Below are positions 6,228-12,461 of a stretch of DNA of 16,381 nt, piece after piece. The notes beneath the pieces were generated by a model. It searched no databases. It was not told the DNA's origin and saw nothing but the letters and a program-made list of their open reading frames with translations. Source of the stretch: Kaftiobacterium sp035693805 (GTDB taxonomy: Bacteria > Sysuimicrobiota > Sysuimicrobiia > Sysuimicrobiales > Kaftiobacteriaceae); assembly GCA_035693805.1 (NCBI GenBank), contig DASSGA010000063.1, forward strand, positions 1 to 16,381, in the 5' to 3' direction. Numbering within the stretch: position 1 is the stretch's first letter; every line of letters begins with the position of its first letter. A program made the translations under genes and the position numbers.

Positions 6228-7579
6228 CGCCGGAAACCCGCGTCGGTCTCGTGACGGTCCTCGCACTCGTGCTTATCGTCGGGCTGGTGGCCTTCCTGCG
6301 AGGGGGAACGCTGCGAGGTCCTCAGGGGTACGAGTTCCACGTCGTCATGCGCGACGCGACCGGGCTCGAGGCGGGGACCCCGGTGCGCATGTCGGGGATC
6401 ACCGTCGGCCAGGTGAGCGCGGTCGGCCTTACGCCGGACAACCGCGCGCGTGTCACGCTCACGATGCACCGCGACGTGCAGGTGCCGGCGGGGTCGCGTT
6501 TCCAGCTGGCCACCAGCGGTCTCATCGGCGAGCGCTATCTGGCAATCACCCCCCTTCAGGCCGATGCCCCGGCCCTCGCGCGCGGGGCCACGGTCCAGGG
6601 CGAGGATCCGTTCTCGTTGGAGCGGATCGGCCAGCGGCTCGAGGAAGTCAGCGACCGAGTGTTGGAGCTGGTGGGCAACGCGAATGCGCTGATCTCGGAT
6701 CCCCAGATGCGCGCCGATCTCCGGGACGCCCTGCGCAACGCGCGTGACGCGACCGCCCTGGCGAAGGAGACCCTGGCCCAGGCCCGGATCGTCGCCGCGA
6801 CCGTCCGGCGCGCGAGCGACAACATCGAGGTCACCTCGACGCGCGTGCGTGAGTTGGTGGACGGCGACGTGGCCGCGATCGCGGGGGATCTCCGCGCGAT
6901 GGCGGAAAACCTCGAGGCCTCCTCGGTCCGGGTGAAGGAGTTCGTGGACGAGACGTCGGCCGGCGGCAAGCTGTCGGCGGACATCCGCGACACCGCCGCC
7001 GCGCTGCGCGACACGGGTCTGCGCATCCGCCAGATGGCCGAGGACCTGCAGGGGGCGGTGAACCCGGAGAACGTGGCGAAGGTCCGCGAGATCATCGACG
7101 ACGCCCGGGCCGGGGTGAAGGAAGCCCGCGCCGTGGTGCAGCAGGCGGGCGGGTTCTTGCAGCGCATCGGCGGAGGGATCCCGTCCGGACGTCCGTACGC
7201 GGTCACCTATGAGGTTTGGTACAGCGGCGGGCGCGGGGGCCACGGCCTCGACTTCACGCTCTTCCCCGAGGGGAGCCGCTCCTACCGCCTCGGCGTCCAC
7301 GACATCGGCGCCGCGAGCCGGATGGTGCTCCAGGTGGGCGGACGCTTGAACCCAACGCTGCGGTGGCGTGCGGGGATCTACGAGTCCGAGGTCGGCCTCG
7401 GGCTGGACTACCGCTACTCAGGCCCGCTCACGCTCAGCCTCGACGCCTACAACGTCAACCTCTTCACCGTGGACGCGCTGGCGCGGTATCAGTTGTCGCG
7501 AGGATGGGGCCTTACCTTCGGCGGGAAGGATCTGCTCCGCAGCCCGGCATGGCTGTTCGGCGTGGGGACGACCTTCTGA
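6224..7579 (+). CDS. mlaD: MCE-domain protein MlaD with C-terminal beta-barrel-like region
   Basis: Periplasm-spanning lipid-transfer subunit, 451 aa, much longer than the ~180-aa proteobacterial MlaD. Parts in order: a single N-terminal membrane anchor (about 6-25); one MCE domain (about 33-118), with VMRDATGLEAGTPVRMSGI and the pore-loop hydrophobics near LATSGLIGERYL; a long helical region (about 130-315) rich in Ala, Arg, Asp and Glu; and a C-terminal ~125 residues of alternating short beta-strand patterns separated by turns (for example GLDFTLFPEG, YRLGVHD, MVLQVGGRLN, LTLSLDAYNVN) ending in Phe. That tail looks like an outer-membrane barrel with about ten strands. A minimal MlaEFD whose MlaD reaches the outer membrane through a fused barrel has been described in the diderm Firmicute Veillonella. 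Here it would replace MlaA/MlaC. The barrel assignment is by eye from strand periodicity. Confidence 0.9.
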   Translation: MTPETRVGLVTVLALVLIVGLVAFLRGGTLRGPQGYEFHVVMRDATGLEAGTPVRMSGITVGQVSAVGLTPDNRARVTLTMHRDVQVPAGSRFQLATSGLIGERYLAITPLQADAPALARGATVQGEDPFSLERIGQRLEEVSDRVLELVGNANALISDPQMRADLRDALRNARDATALAKETLAQARIVAATVRRASDNIEVTSTRVRELVDGDVAAIAGDLRAMAENLEASSVRVKEFVDETSAGGKLSADIRDTAAALRDTGLRIRQMAEDLQGAVNPENVAKVREIIDDARAGVKEARAVVQQAGGFLQRIGGGIPSGRPYAVTYEVWYSGGRGGHGLDFTLFPEGSRSYRLGVHDIGAASRMVLQVGGRLNPTLRWRAGIYESEVGLGLDYRYSGPLTLSLDAYNVNLFTVDALARYQLSRGWGLTFGGKDLLRSPAWLFGVGTTF

Positions 7580-7588
7580 GAGTCGGCC

Positions 7589-7597
7589 TGTTATAAT
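7589..7597 (+). promoter_or_regulatory. Extended -10 promoter of the tRNA-Val gene
   Basis: TGTTATAAT reads as TG-N-TATAAT, a perfect extended -10 element. It lies nine bases ahead of the mature tRNA 5' end, so transcription would start a base or two before the tRNA. No recognisable -35 hexamer is found at the normal distance, which is tolerable for extended -10 promoters. It begins ten bases after the mlaD stop. Confidence 0.75.
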
Positions 7598-7605
7598 CGG
7601 GGACG

Positions 7606-7680
7606 GGGCGAGTAGCTCAACGGGAGAGCATCCGGTTTACACCCGGAAGGTCGCAGGTTCGATCCCTGCCTCGCCCACCA
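7606..7680 (+). tRNA. tRNA-Val (anticodon UAC)
   Basis: A complete cloverleaf is readable. Acceptor arms GGGCGAG (7606-7612) and CTCGCCC (7670-7676) pair fully. The D stem is GCTC/GAGC, the anticodon stem TCCGG/CCGGA encloses the loop TTTACAC with anticodon TAC at 7638-7640, the variable loop has five bases, and the T arm is GCAGG-TTCGATC-CCTGC. The discriminator is A and the 3' CCA is encoded. It reads GUA and other Val codons by wobble. Confidence 0.95.
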
Positions 7681-7681
7681 C

Positions 7682-7831
7682 CTACGATTGATCTTCAGCG
7701 CCGGGGCGGAACAGGGACTCCCACTCGTCCTTCGTGACGTAACTCGGCTCTCCGCCGTCGTCGAAGACGACGTACACCCAGCGATCCGGGGCCTCGAATT
7801 CGAGCAGGACCTGTGGACGCATCGGTGCCAT
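7682..7831 (-). CDS. Hypothetical short protein (49 aa)
   Basis: Not recognised. The frame from ATG 7831 encodes about 49 residues with a believable compact fold pattern: strand VLLEFE, strand WVYVVFDD, then GEPSYVTKDEWESLF, which looks like a small beta-beta-alpha unit with conserved-looking aromatic residues. A TTG at 7867 would extend it by 12 residues of poor quality. No clear Shine-Dalgarno is present. It lies 63 bp downstream of the degenerate-GGDEF gene on the same strand and ends two bases from the tRNA, converging with it. It could be translated with its upstream neighbour or be non-coding; amino-acid composition is the main support. Confidence 0.45.
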   Translation of the reverse strand: MAPMRPQVLLEFEAPDRWVYVVFDDGGEPSYVTKDEWESLFRPGAEDQS

Positions 7832-7894
7832 AGGATGATGATAAGGCCGAGCGGGATGCCAGGGCAACCGGCAAGCGGTCGAAGCCGGACCGCG

Positions 7895-9085
7895 TCAGGA
7901 AGCCTGCGCGAGCACGAGGCTGAGCCGGCGGTTGATCGCGTTGAGCACGGCCTTGGCCGGCCCAGCGTGGCCGTGGTCGACTCCCGGCGAGATGCCCAGA
8001 AGCTTCTCTTCGCCGTCCGGGCTGACCAGCATCACGGTGGCCCAGAGCGCTTGGTTGTCACCCTGGGTGACTTGGCGAACGTCCTGCAGCACGACGCCGA
8101 AGCCCTTCGGCAGTAGCTCTGTGAGCGCCCGCCCCGTTGCCTCGCCGACCAGGTAGGGGATGCGGTCCGGCGCGTTCCGGCCGACGACCTTGCCCACCGC
8201 CACGCGCTCACCGTAGCGGACCTCGACATCGACCGTGGCCGCCATGCCCGAATCCGCGACGTTGCACCGGACGAGCACCACGCGCGTCGACCCTCCGGCA
8301 GCCTCCGGCTGGGGCCCGGCCGCTTCGAGCGGAGCCGAGGGTACGCGTGGTTCCTGCGCGATCTCATCAAGCATGCCGACGGTCTCCGCCGGCTCCTCGA
8401 CCGACCCGTTGAGAGCGGGGCCAACCGGATGCTCCTCGAGCTCGACTTCCATCGGGGCCTCCGGTTCCAGGGAGGCCTCGAAGGTCGCCTCCTCCTTAGC
8501 CACGGCGGCTGCAGCCTCCGGCCTTGCTGGGATCAGGGCTTCCGTCTTGGGGAGGACCCTGGCTTCAGCCTCCGCCGGTTCTGCTGCTTTCGGGGTACCG
8601 GCCGCCTGCGATCTCGTGGGGAGCCCCAGGGCAATCTCCGCGTTGATGATCAGGGCGTCCACGGCCGGTCCGGCTGCTTCCAGGCTCGCGACCGGATCCA
8701 TGCCGGCCACCCCGAACACTCCCTCGGGGACACGCCCTTCCGCGGTCTCGATAGAGAGCGTGAACACCCGCTCGCGGATCTGCTTCATGAGGGTTTCGAT
8801 CTCTGCGTAGGGCCTTCGGGTGAGGACCAGGAAGGCGTTCCCAGAGTGTCGTCCCAGGAGGTCCCGTGCGTCGAGCTGGTGGGTTAGCAGGCGGGCCACC
8901 TGCCCCAGGACGGAATGCGCGGCGCGGTAGCCGAAGACGTCGATAAGGACGCGCAGTCCGGAGACCTGCAGACACAGCGCGTGTACTTCACCCGTGACGG
9001 CCCACCCCGCGGCCTCGCGCCGGAGGGCCGCGGACCACGGTAGGCCGGTGATCGGATCCAGCGGGCGTGCGGGCTCGTTGTCCAT
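7895..9085 (-). CDS. Degenerate GGDEF protein with acidic linker and duplicated C-terminal module
   Basis: 396 aa from ATG 9085, which has GGGGA four bases ahead; ATG 9109 adds eight residues without a ribosome site. Residues about 8-160 follow the GGDEF fold: the entry motif DPITGLPW, then LCLQVSGLRVLIDVFGY, and at the signature position SGNAF (81-85) replaces GGDEF. The catalytic acidic residues are gone, so it cannot be an ordinary diguanylate cyclase; a regulatory or scaffolding role is more likely. Residues about 160-265 are a disordered Ala/Glu/Pro linker. The C-terminal ~130 residues appear to contain two related strand-strand-strand-helix units (VDVEVRYGERVAVGKVVG...ATGRALTELL and ATVMLVSPDGEEKLLG...AKAVLNAINRRL), vaguely like a LeuA regulatory fold. 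No signal peptide or membrane helix is seen, so it is probably cytosolic. It adjoins other c-di-GMP genes. Confidence 0.8.
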   Translation of the reverse strand: MDNEPARPLDPITGLPWSAALRREAAGWAVTGEVHALCLQVSGLRVLIDVFGYRAAHSVLGQVARLLTHQLDARDLLGRHSGNAFLVLTRRPYAEIETLMKQIRERVFTLSIETAEGRVPEGVFGVAGMDPVASLEAAGPAVDALIINAEIALGLPTRSQAAGTPKAAEPAEAEARVLPKTEALIPARPEAAAAVAKEEATFEASLEPEAPMEVELEEHPVGPALNGSVEEPAETVGMLDEIAQEPRVPSAPLEAAGPQPEAAGGSTRVVLVRCNVADSGMAATVDVEVRYGERVAVGKVVGRNAPDRIPYLVGEATGRALTELLPKGFGVVLQDVRQVTQGDNQALWATVMLVSPDGEEKLLGISPGVDHGHAGPAKAVLNAINRRLSLVLAQAS

Positions 9086-9281
9086 AGCTTCCCCGTCATT
9101 AAGGAGCATCTATGATGCCATACCCATTACGGATAGAGGTTAGTCTATTGCCCCCCCGGAGCCCATAGGGGTCTTTCGGAGGGAATCGCGGACAGGTTAC
9201 AGAATACTGCGCTGAATTGGCTCGTTTCTGGGGAAGAACGGGCCTGGACTCAGCCAGACGCCCCCCGACGAGGTGAACCGT
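9086..9281. other. Divergent intergenic region
   Basis: It separates the minus-strand degenerate-GGDEF gene from the plus-strand basic-tail gene and should hold promoters for both. It is locally AT-richer near 9110-9150. I find no hexamer pair good enough to name on either strand. A small inverted repeat, GCATC-TAT-GATGC, lies at 9106-9118. The plus-strand ribosome site GAGGTG is at 9270-9275. Confidence 0.4.
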
Positions 9282-9887
9282 GTGAAGAAGCTCAAGCCGC
9301 CGGACACCGATGTGCTGCTGCGCGTCATGCAGATCGCGGACTCGCCGTCGAACCTCGACGCGATGCAGTACATCCTGTTCCAGTTCGACTTCAGGGATTA
9401 CGAGCAATTCATCCTCGAGTGCCCGCCGGGCAGCATCCGGTTCAACAACTTCCTGCGGGTGGCCGTATTCTGCGACAACCTCGGCGTCCTGGTCGACGGC
9501 GGCGCGCTGGACCCCGAGGTGATGTTCGAGCTGTATCCCATTCCCTGGTTGAAGATGGAGCCCATCGTGATGGGGATGCGCCGGGAACTGGGCTGGCCGG
9601 ATCTGTTCGACTACTTTGAGAAGCTCGGCAGGCAGTACCAGAAGTGGTGGGAGCCGAAGGCGAAGAAGATCAAGCTGCCCGAGGCGCCCAAGAGCGAAGG
9701 GCCCCGCCCGGCCCTGCGTCCTGTGGCTCGGCCGACGCTCGTACAGGCTACGCGCCTGGGCCGGCCCGGCGTGCCTGTCCCGGCGCGCCCCGGCGCGGGC
9801 GTGGTCAAGCCGGCCGCGCGCCCGGCAGCCCGGCCGGCGAAATCGGCCCAGAAGAAGTCGGGAGGAAAGAAGAAGGGCAAGCGGTAG
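9282..9887 (+). CDS. Hypothetical protein with helical domain and basic Pro/Ala/Lys tail
   Basis: 201 aa; family not firmly recognised. GTG 9282 is preferred because GAGGTG lies six bases ahead; GTG 9273, inside that site, would add three residues. Residues 10-125 look like a compact all-helical domain with many aromatics (FDFRDYEQFI, IRFNNFLRVAVFCDNLGVLV, VMFELYPIPWLKMEPIV, LFDYFEKLGRQYQKWWE). The pattern resembles DUF4760-like helical domains, though these usually carry membrane helices, absent here. The last ~70 residues are low-complexity Pro/Ala/Arg, ending in a Lys-rich tip SAQKKSGGKKKGKR, which suggests nucleic acid or membrane-surface contact. It converges with the HD-GYP gene after 13 bp. 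Its position among c-di-GMP genes is suggestive, but no direct functional evidence is visible. Confidence 0.8.
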   Translation: MKKLKPPDTDVLLRVMQIADSPSNLDAMQYILFQFDFRDYEQFILECPPGSIRFNNFLRVAVFCDNLGVLVDGGALDPEVMFELYPIPWLKMEPIVMGMRRELGWPDLFDYFEKLGRQYQKWWEPKAKKIKLPEAPKSEGPRPALRPVARPTLVQATRLGRPGVPVPARPGAGVVKPAARPAARPAKSAQKKSGGKKKGKR

Positions 9888-9900
9888 ACCCGGCACACCG

Positions 9901-11214
9901 TTAGCTCGGAGCCGCGGCCTTCCCCACCGCGGGGAGGGTCGCGCTCTTCTCGCTGAGGATCCCCCGCAGGGTCTGCTGTTCCGTAGCGAGCAGGGCCTGG
10001 ACGGCCTCCACCACCTGCGGGTCGAACTGGGTGCCTTGCCCACGAGTGAGCTCCCCCAGGGCGACCGCATCCTCAAGGGCATCCCGGTACGGCCGGTCGG
10101 ACGTCATCGCATCGATGGCGTCGGCCACGGCGATGATTCGCGCGCCGATGGGGATGTGCTCTCCGGCGAGCCCAAAGTAGCCGCCCCCGTCGTAGCGTTC
10201 GTGATGGTAGAGGATGAACTCCTTGCCCTGACGGTACTCCGGCAGCTTCCCCACGATCTCCGCGCCCATCGCGGCGTGTTTGCGCACCTGCTCCAACTCG
10301 CGCGCGCTGAGCGCGTCCGGTTTGCGCAGCAGAGCGTCGGGGATGCCGAGCTTGCCGACGTCGTGCACCCGGGCCGCCCGGACGATCGCCTCGCACAGGT
10401 CCGGCGCGAGCCCGAGTTGCCGGGCGATCCGCTGGGTCAGGGCAGCCACCCGCTGCGAGTGCGCGAAGGTGTAGGGGTCCCGCCGGTCGATCGTATCGGC
10501 GAGCATTTCGATCGTCGCCTGCGTTTGCCGCAGGACGATGCTCTCGTTGCGCAGGGCGCGGTAGACGGCCACCACGGGCAGGGCGAGCACCGGCGTGAAG
10601 ACCGGCGCGTGGACGAAGGTCACGGCGGCGACGACCCCGAGCAGCAGCGTGCTGAGATACGGGATCGCGGTGCGCCCGAAGCTCGAGGCCCAGTACGTCC
10701 GGAACGGCGTGCGCAGCTGCAGCACCGCCGCCGCGGTGATGCTCACGCTGTCGATCAGCCAGAATGTCCCCAGCGCGGCGAGCACCGAACCCGCGTGGGC
10801 CGCCGAGAATTCGAGACCGGGAACTCCCGGTGCAAGGATGCGGTAGACCGCGGCGGCGAGCGCCACCGTGAGCGCAGTCTGCGCCGCGTTGAAGGCGATC
10901 AGGAGCGGTGGCCAGTGCTGCAGGGTGTACAGCAGGGCGATCCCGGCCCCCGCAGCCAGCGCGGCGAAGCCGGGGGGGAGCAGGAGCAGCATCGCCATCA
11001 TGACGGTGCTGGCCATGTTCACGGTCACGTTCTTCCCGATGCAGATCTGGCAGTACCCGGCGGCCGGGATCAGCGCGATGCCGCCGAGCAGCGGGAGCCA
11101 GAAGGCGAGATCATGAGACACCGGTGGCCCCCAGCCGCGCAGCAGGAGGAGGAGGCCTCCGCCAGCGAGGATCGTTCCGCCCATGTAGGCCCGCACGGGC
11201 CGTGAGAGCTGCAT
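9901..11214 (-). CDS. HD-GYP domain protein with N-terminal membrane sensor (c-di-GMP phosphodiesterase)
   Basis: Predicted to hydrolyse cyclic di-GMP; 437 aa. ATG 11214 is chosen because a strong G-rich ribosome site (GAGGGGGG) lies just ahead; the open frame upstream reads low-complexity Ser/Pro. Residues about 8-220 hold roughly six or seven hydrophobic segments and form an uncharacterised membrane sensor. An HD-GYP domain follows (about 233-415): HSQRVA, the metal-ligand HD pair in ARVHDVGKLGIPD (284-285), RKHAAMGAEIV, HHERYDGGGYF (337-347) and DAIDAMTSDRPYR. The GYP signature reads GYF here, a substitution; metal ligands appear complete. It lies downstream of a c-di-GMP riboswitch and a 54-aa peptide gene on the same transcript, with a 34-bp gap, so its expression should respond to its own substrate. 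Confidence 0.93.
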   Translation of the reverse strand: MQLSRPVRAYMGGTILAGGGLLLLLRGWGPPVSHDLAFWLPLLGGIALIPAAGYCQICIGKNVTVNMASTVMMAMLLLLPPGFAALAAGAGIALLYTLQHWPPLLIAFNAAQTALTVALAAAVYRILAPGVPGLEFSAAHAGSVLAALGTFWLIDSVSITAAAVLQLRTPFRTYWASSFGRTAIPYLSTLLLGVVAAVTFVHAPVFTPVLALPVVAVYRALRNESIVLRQTQATIEMLADTIDRRDPYTFAHSQRVAALTQRIARQLGLAPDLCEAIVRAARVHDVGKLGIPDALLRKPDALSARELEQVRKHAAMGAEIVGKLPEYRQGKEFILYHHERYDGGGYFGLAGEHIPIGARIIAVADAIDAMTSDRPYRDALEDAVALGELTRGQGTQFDPQVVEAVQALLATEQQTLRGILSEKSATLPAVGKAAAPS

Positions 11215-11248
11215 TCGGTGCCCCCCTCGTATCAGCGGTCGGCTCGAG

Positions 11249-11413
11249 CTACTCGAAGGTGACGCTGTCGAACGAATCCCAGCCGAGCCGTTCGGAGCAG
11301 GCACCGGGGCAGAAGCCGCCCTTGCCCTCTGCGGGCAAGGTGGCACCGAGAATCATGACTGAGAGGAGCACGAGGATGAGCGGAAGGAGCCTCCGGCTAA
11401 TGCGAGACCGCAT
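11249..11413 (-). CDS. Small secreted peptide (54 aa) under c-di-GMP riboswitch control
   Basis: Not recognised. ATG 11413 has a strong Shine-Dalgarno GGAGGG (11422-11427) eight bases ahead. The 54-aa product starts with four Arg in the first eight residues (MRSRISRR), followed by a hydrophobic stretch LLPLILVLLSVMILGA and a Pro/Ala/Glu boundary: a classic secretion signal or single anchor. The exported remainder is only about 26 residues and contains the Cys pair GFCPGACSE plus an acidic-aromatic end, WDSFDSVTFE. It is the first gene after the riboswitch, so it is the most direct target of control, and HD-GYP follows after 34 bp. It could be a signalling peptide, a ligand for the HD-GYP membrane sensor or a leader peptide. 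The two upstream-frame extensions lie within the structured leader and are unlikely. Confidence 0.7.
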   Translation of the reverse strand: MRSRISRRLLPLILVLLSVMILGATLPAEGKGGFCPGACSERLGWDSFDSVTFE

Positions 11414-11421
11414 TAGAGCGT

Positions 11422-11475
11422 CCCTCCATTCTTTGGGATGGAACACGAACCGCCCGGCCGGTGGGCTCAGGCGGT
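11422..11475 (-). promoter_or_regulatory. Expression platform of riboswitch 1 (hairpin near the ribosome site)
   Basis: Two hairpins lie between the aptamer and the peptide start. One pairs ACCGCC with GGCGGT (bases 11470-11475 and 11449-11454) but is followed by no U-tract. The second pairs TCCAT with ATGGA (11438-11442 and 11425-11429) and overlaps half of the GGAGGG Shine-Dalgarno (11422-11427). This suggests control of translation initiation rather than transcription termination. The switching partner is not resolved by eye. Confidence 0.5.
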
Positions 11476-11481
11476 GACTTG

Positions 11482-11561
11482 CTCCCGGCAACCCGGCTGA
11501 CTCGAGACGAGCCCCGTGGCTTTGCGCCCCCGCCTTGCGGCGGGTTTGCCTTTGACGAGAG
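11482..11561 (-). ncRNA. GEMM-I cyclic-di-GMP riboswitch aptamer (copy 1)
   Basis: Read on the minus strand, this ~80-nt element carries the class I c-di-GMP aptamer features. P1 pairs CTCTCG with CGGGAG. The conserved GGCAAACC (11543-11550) is followed by a P2 hairpin CCCGCC-GCAA-GGCGGG with a GNRA tetraloop, then GGCGCAAAGCC, a P3 arm starting ACGGGGCTC, and the closing GCCGGGTTGCCG. It sits in the leader of the secreted peptide and HD-GYP genes. Confidence 0.93.
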
Positions 11562-11581
11562 ACGCTATGGGATTAGCTCGC

Positions 11582-11610
11582 AAGGTAGCACGCTTCGTGG
11601 AGCCTGTCAA
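11582..11610 (-). promoter_or_regulatory. Sigma-70-type promoter for riboswitch 1 transcript
   Basis: On the minus strand TTGACA (11605-11610) matches the -35 consensus perfectly. An exactly 17-base spacer follows, then TACCTT (11582-11587) as -10. Transcription would begin near 11575, about 14 bases before aptamer stem P1. It starts 30 bp beyond the stop of the diguanylate cyclase gene, so the two c-di-GMP enzymes have separate transcripts. Confidence 0.8.
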
Positions 11611-11639
11611 CGCAACTTCACTGCGGGTTTGGGGGAAGA

Positions 11640-12410
11640 TCAACTCTGCGTCTCGAGGTGCAGGGAGTCAACGATCGTGCGCGCCCGCTTCACTTCGTAC
11701 ATCCGCATGTCCGCCTGCTCGAGGGCCTCCGTGAAGGCATCCCAGGTGCTCACGCCGATGCTGACGTGGATACCGTCCGGGGCGCCGAGCGGCCGCCACT
11801 GCCCGAGGACCCGCTCGAGCCGGGCCATCGCGGTCTCCGCGTTCGCGCGCACGGTGCTCGGCATGAGCACGACGAACTCGTCCCCACCATAGCGCGCGAG
11901 GATGTCGACCGAGCGCAGCGAAGTCCGCAGGACCTCGGCGAAGGATTCGAGGACACCGTCCCCGGCGGTATGGCCGTTCGTGTCGTTGAAACGCTTGAAC
12001 CCGTCCAGATCCAGCATCGCGACGGAGAAGGGCTGGCCGGTGCGCCGCGCCCGCTGCACTTCGCTTGCGTACACTTCACGGAAGTAGCGGCGGTTGTACA
12101 AGCCCGTGAGCGGATCGCGGATGGCCAGATCACGCAGCTGGCGCTGCGAATCCTCCAGGCGGAGGACCAAGGTCCAGGCCACACCCGCCATCGCGAGGGC
12201 CACGACGAGGAGGACGCCCAACTCAACCAGGGTGGTGGCGAAGATCAGGCGGGTCTGGCCGCCCGCCATGTCGCTGAGGTAGAGCCATCCGCGGACCACG
12301 ACGGCGGTGCTCGCGACCGCCACGCCCGCGGCCAGGAGGAGCCCGGCCGCCGTAGCGCGAGGCCGGCGCGGGGGTTTGATGCTCTCTCGCCTGCGCCTGG
12401 ACTCCGACAT
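11640..12410 (-). CDS. Membrane-anchored diguanylate cyclase (GGDEF)
   Basis: Synthesises cyclic di-GMP from two GTP; 256 aa. Start ATG 12410 is chosen over ATG 12431, because the latter lies inside the terminator hairpin of the leader; GGTG seven bases ahead can serve as the ribosome site. The N-terminus is very basic (SRRRRESIKPPRRPR), then come two membrane helices (about 20-45 and 57-84) with a short outside loop, and an entry motif RDPLTGLYNRRYF. The core follows: LDLDGFKRFNDTNGHTAGD, then intact GGDEF at 175-179. Five residues upstream lies RSVD (166-169), the allosteric I-site RxxD, so product inhibition is expected. Its mRNA leader holds a c-di-GMP riboswitch, giving a second feedback layer. 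The sensory part is too small for a folded ligand domain. Confidence 0.95.
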   Translation of the reverse strand: MSESRRRRESIKPPRRPRATAAGLLLAAGVAVASTAVVVRGWLYLSDMAGGQTRLIFATTLVELGVLLVVALAMAGVAWTLVLRLEDSQRQLRDLAIRDPLTGLYNRRYFREVYASEVQRARRTGQPFSVAMLDLDGFKRFNDTNGHTAGDGVLESFAEVLRTSLRSVDILARYGGDEFVVLMPSTVRANAETAMARLERVLGQWRPLGAPDGIHVSIGVSTWDAFTEALEQADMRMYEVKRARTIVDSLHLETQS

Positions 12411-12460
12411 AAGAAAACACCGCCCACCCATCCACAGGACCCGAAGGAGGTGATGCGGTG
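12411..12460 (-). terminator. Riboswitch 2 intrinsic terminator abutting the start codon
   Basis: On the minus strand CACCGC (12455-12460) pairs with GCGGTG (12418-12423). A second block, CACC with GGTG, and then TCC with GGA extend the stem, with small internal bulges. TTTTCTT (12411-12417) follows immediately and ends on the base before ATG 12410. An alternative pairing, CCGAAG with CTTCGG (12464-12469 and 12441-12446), uses the 3' strand of aptamer stem P1 and would compete. This is a plausible on/off platform for transcription; the 3' arm also carries the GGTG ribosome site. Confidence 0.68.
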
Positions 12461-12461
12461 C

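Noticed and set aside
4695..6266. 523-codon minus-strand open frame
   Set aside because: It lies opposite mlaE and mlaF, whose motifs are unmistakable; composition is Asp/Arg/His/Gln-rich shadow sequence.
9616..11205. Long 529-codon plus-strand open frame
   Set aside because: It is antisense to the HD-GYP gene, is rich in Arg, Gly, His and Pro as expected of high-GC shadow frames, and has no domain; the minus strand carries clear HD-GYP motifs.
11449..11475. ACCGCC/GGCGGT hairpin as an intrinsic terminator for riboswitch 1
   Set aside because: It is followed by TCGTGTTCC rather than a run of U, so termination is doubtful; retained only as part of the expression platform.
12444..12455. Perfect plus-strand Shine-Dalgarno AAGGAGGTGAT next to an ATG
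   Set aside because: The ATG overlaps the end of the site, leaving no spacing, and the frame is antisense riboswitch. I treat it as a minus-strand anti-Shine-Dalgarno mimic.
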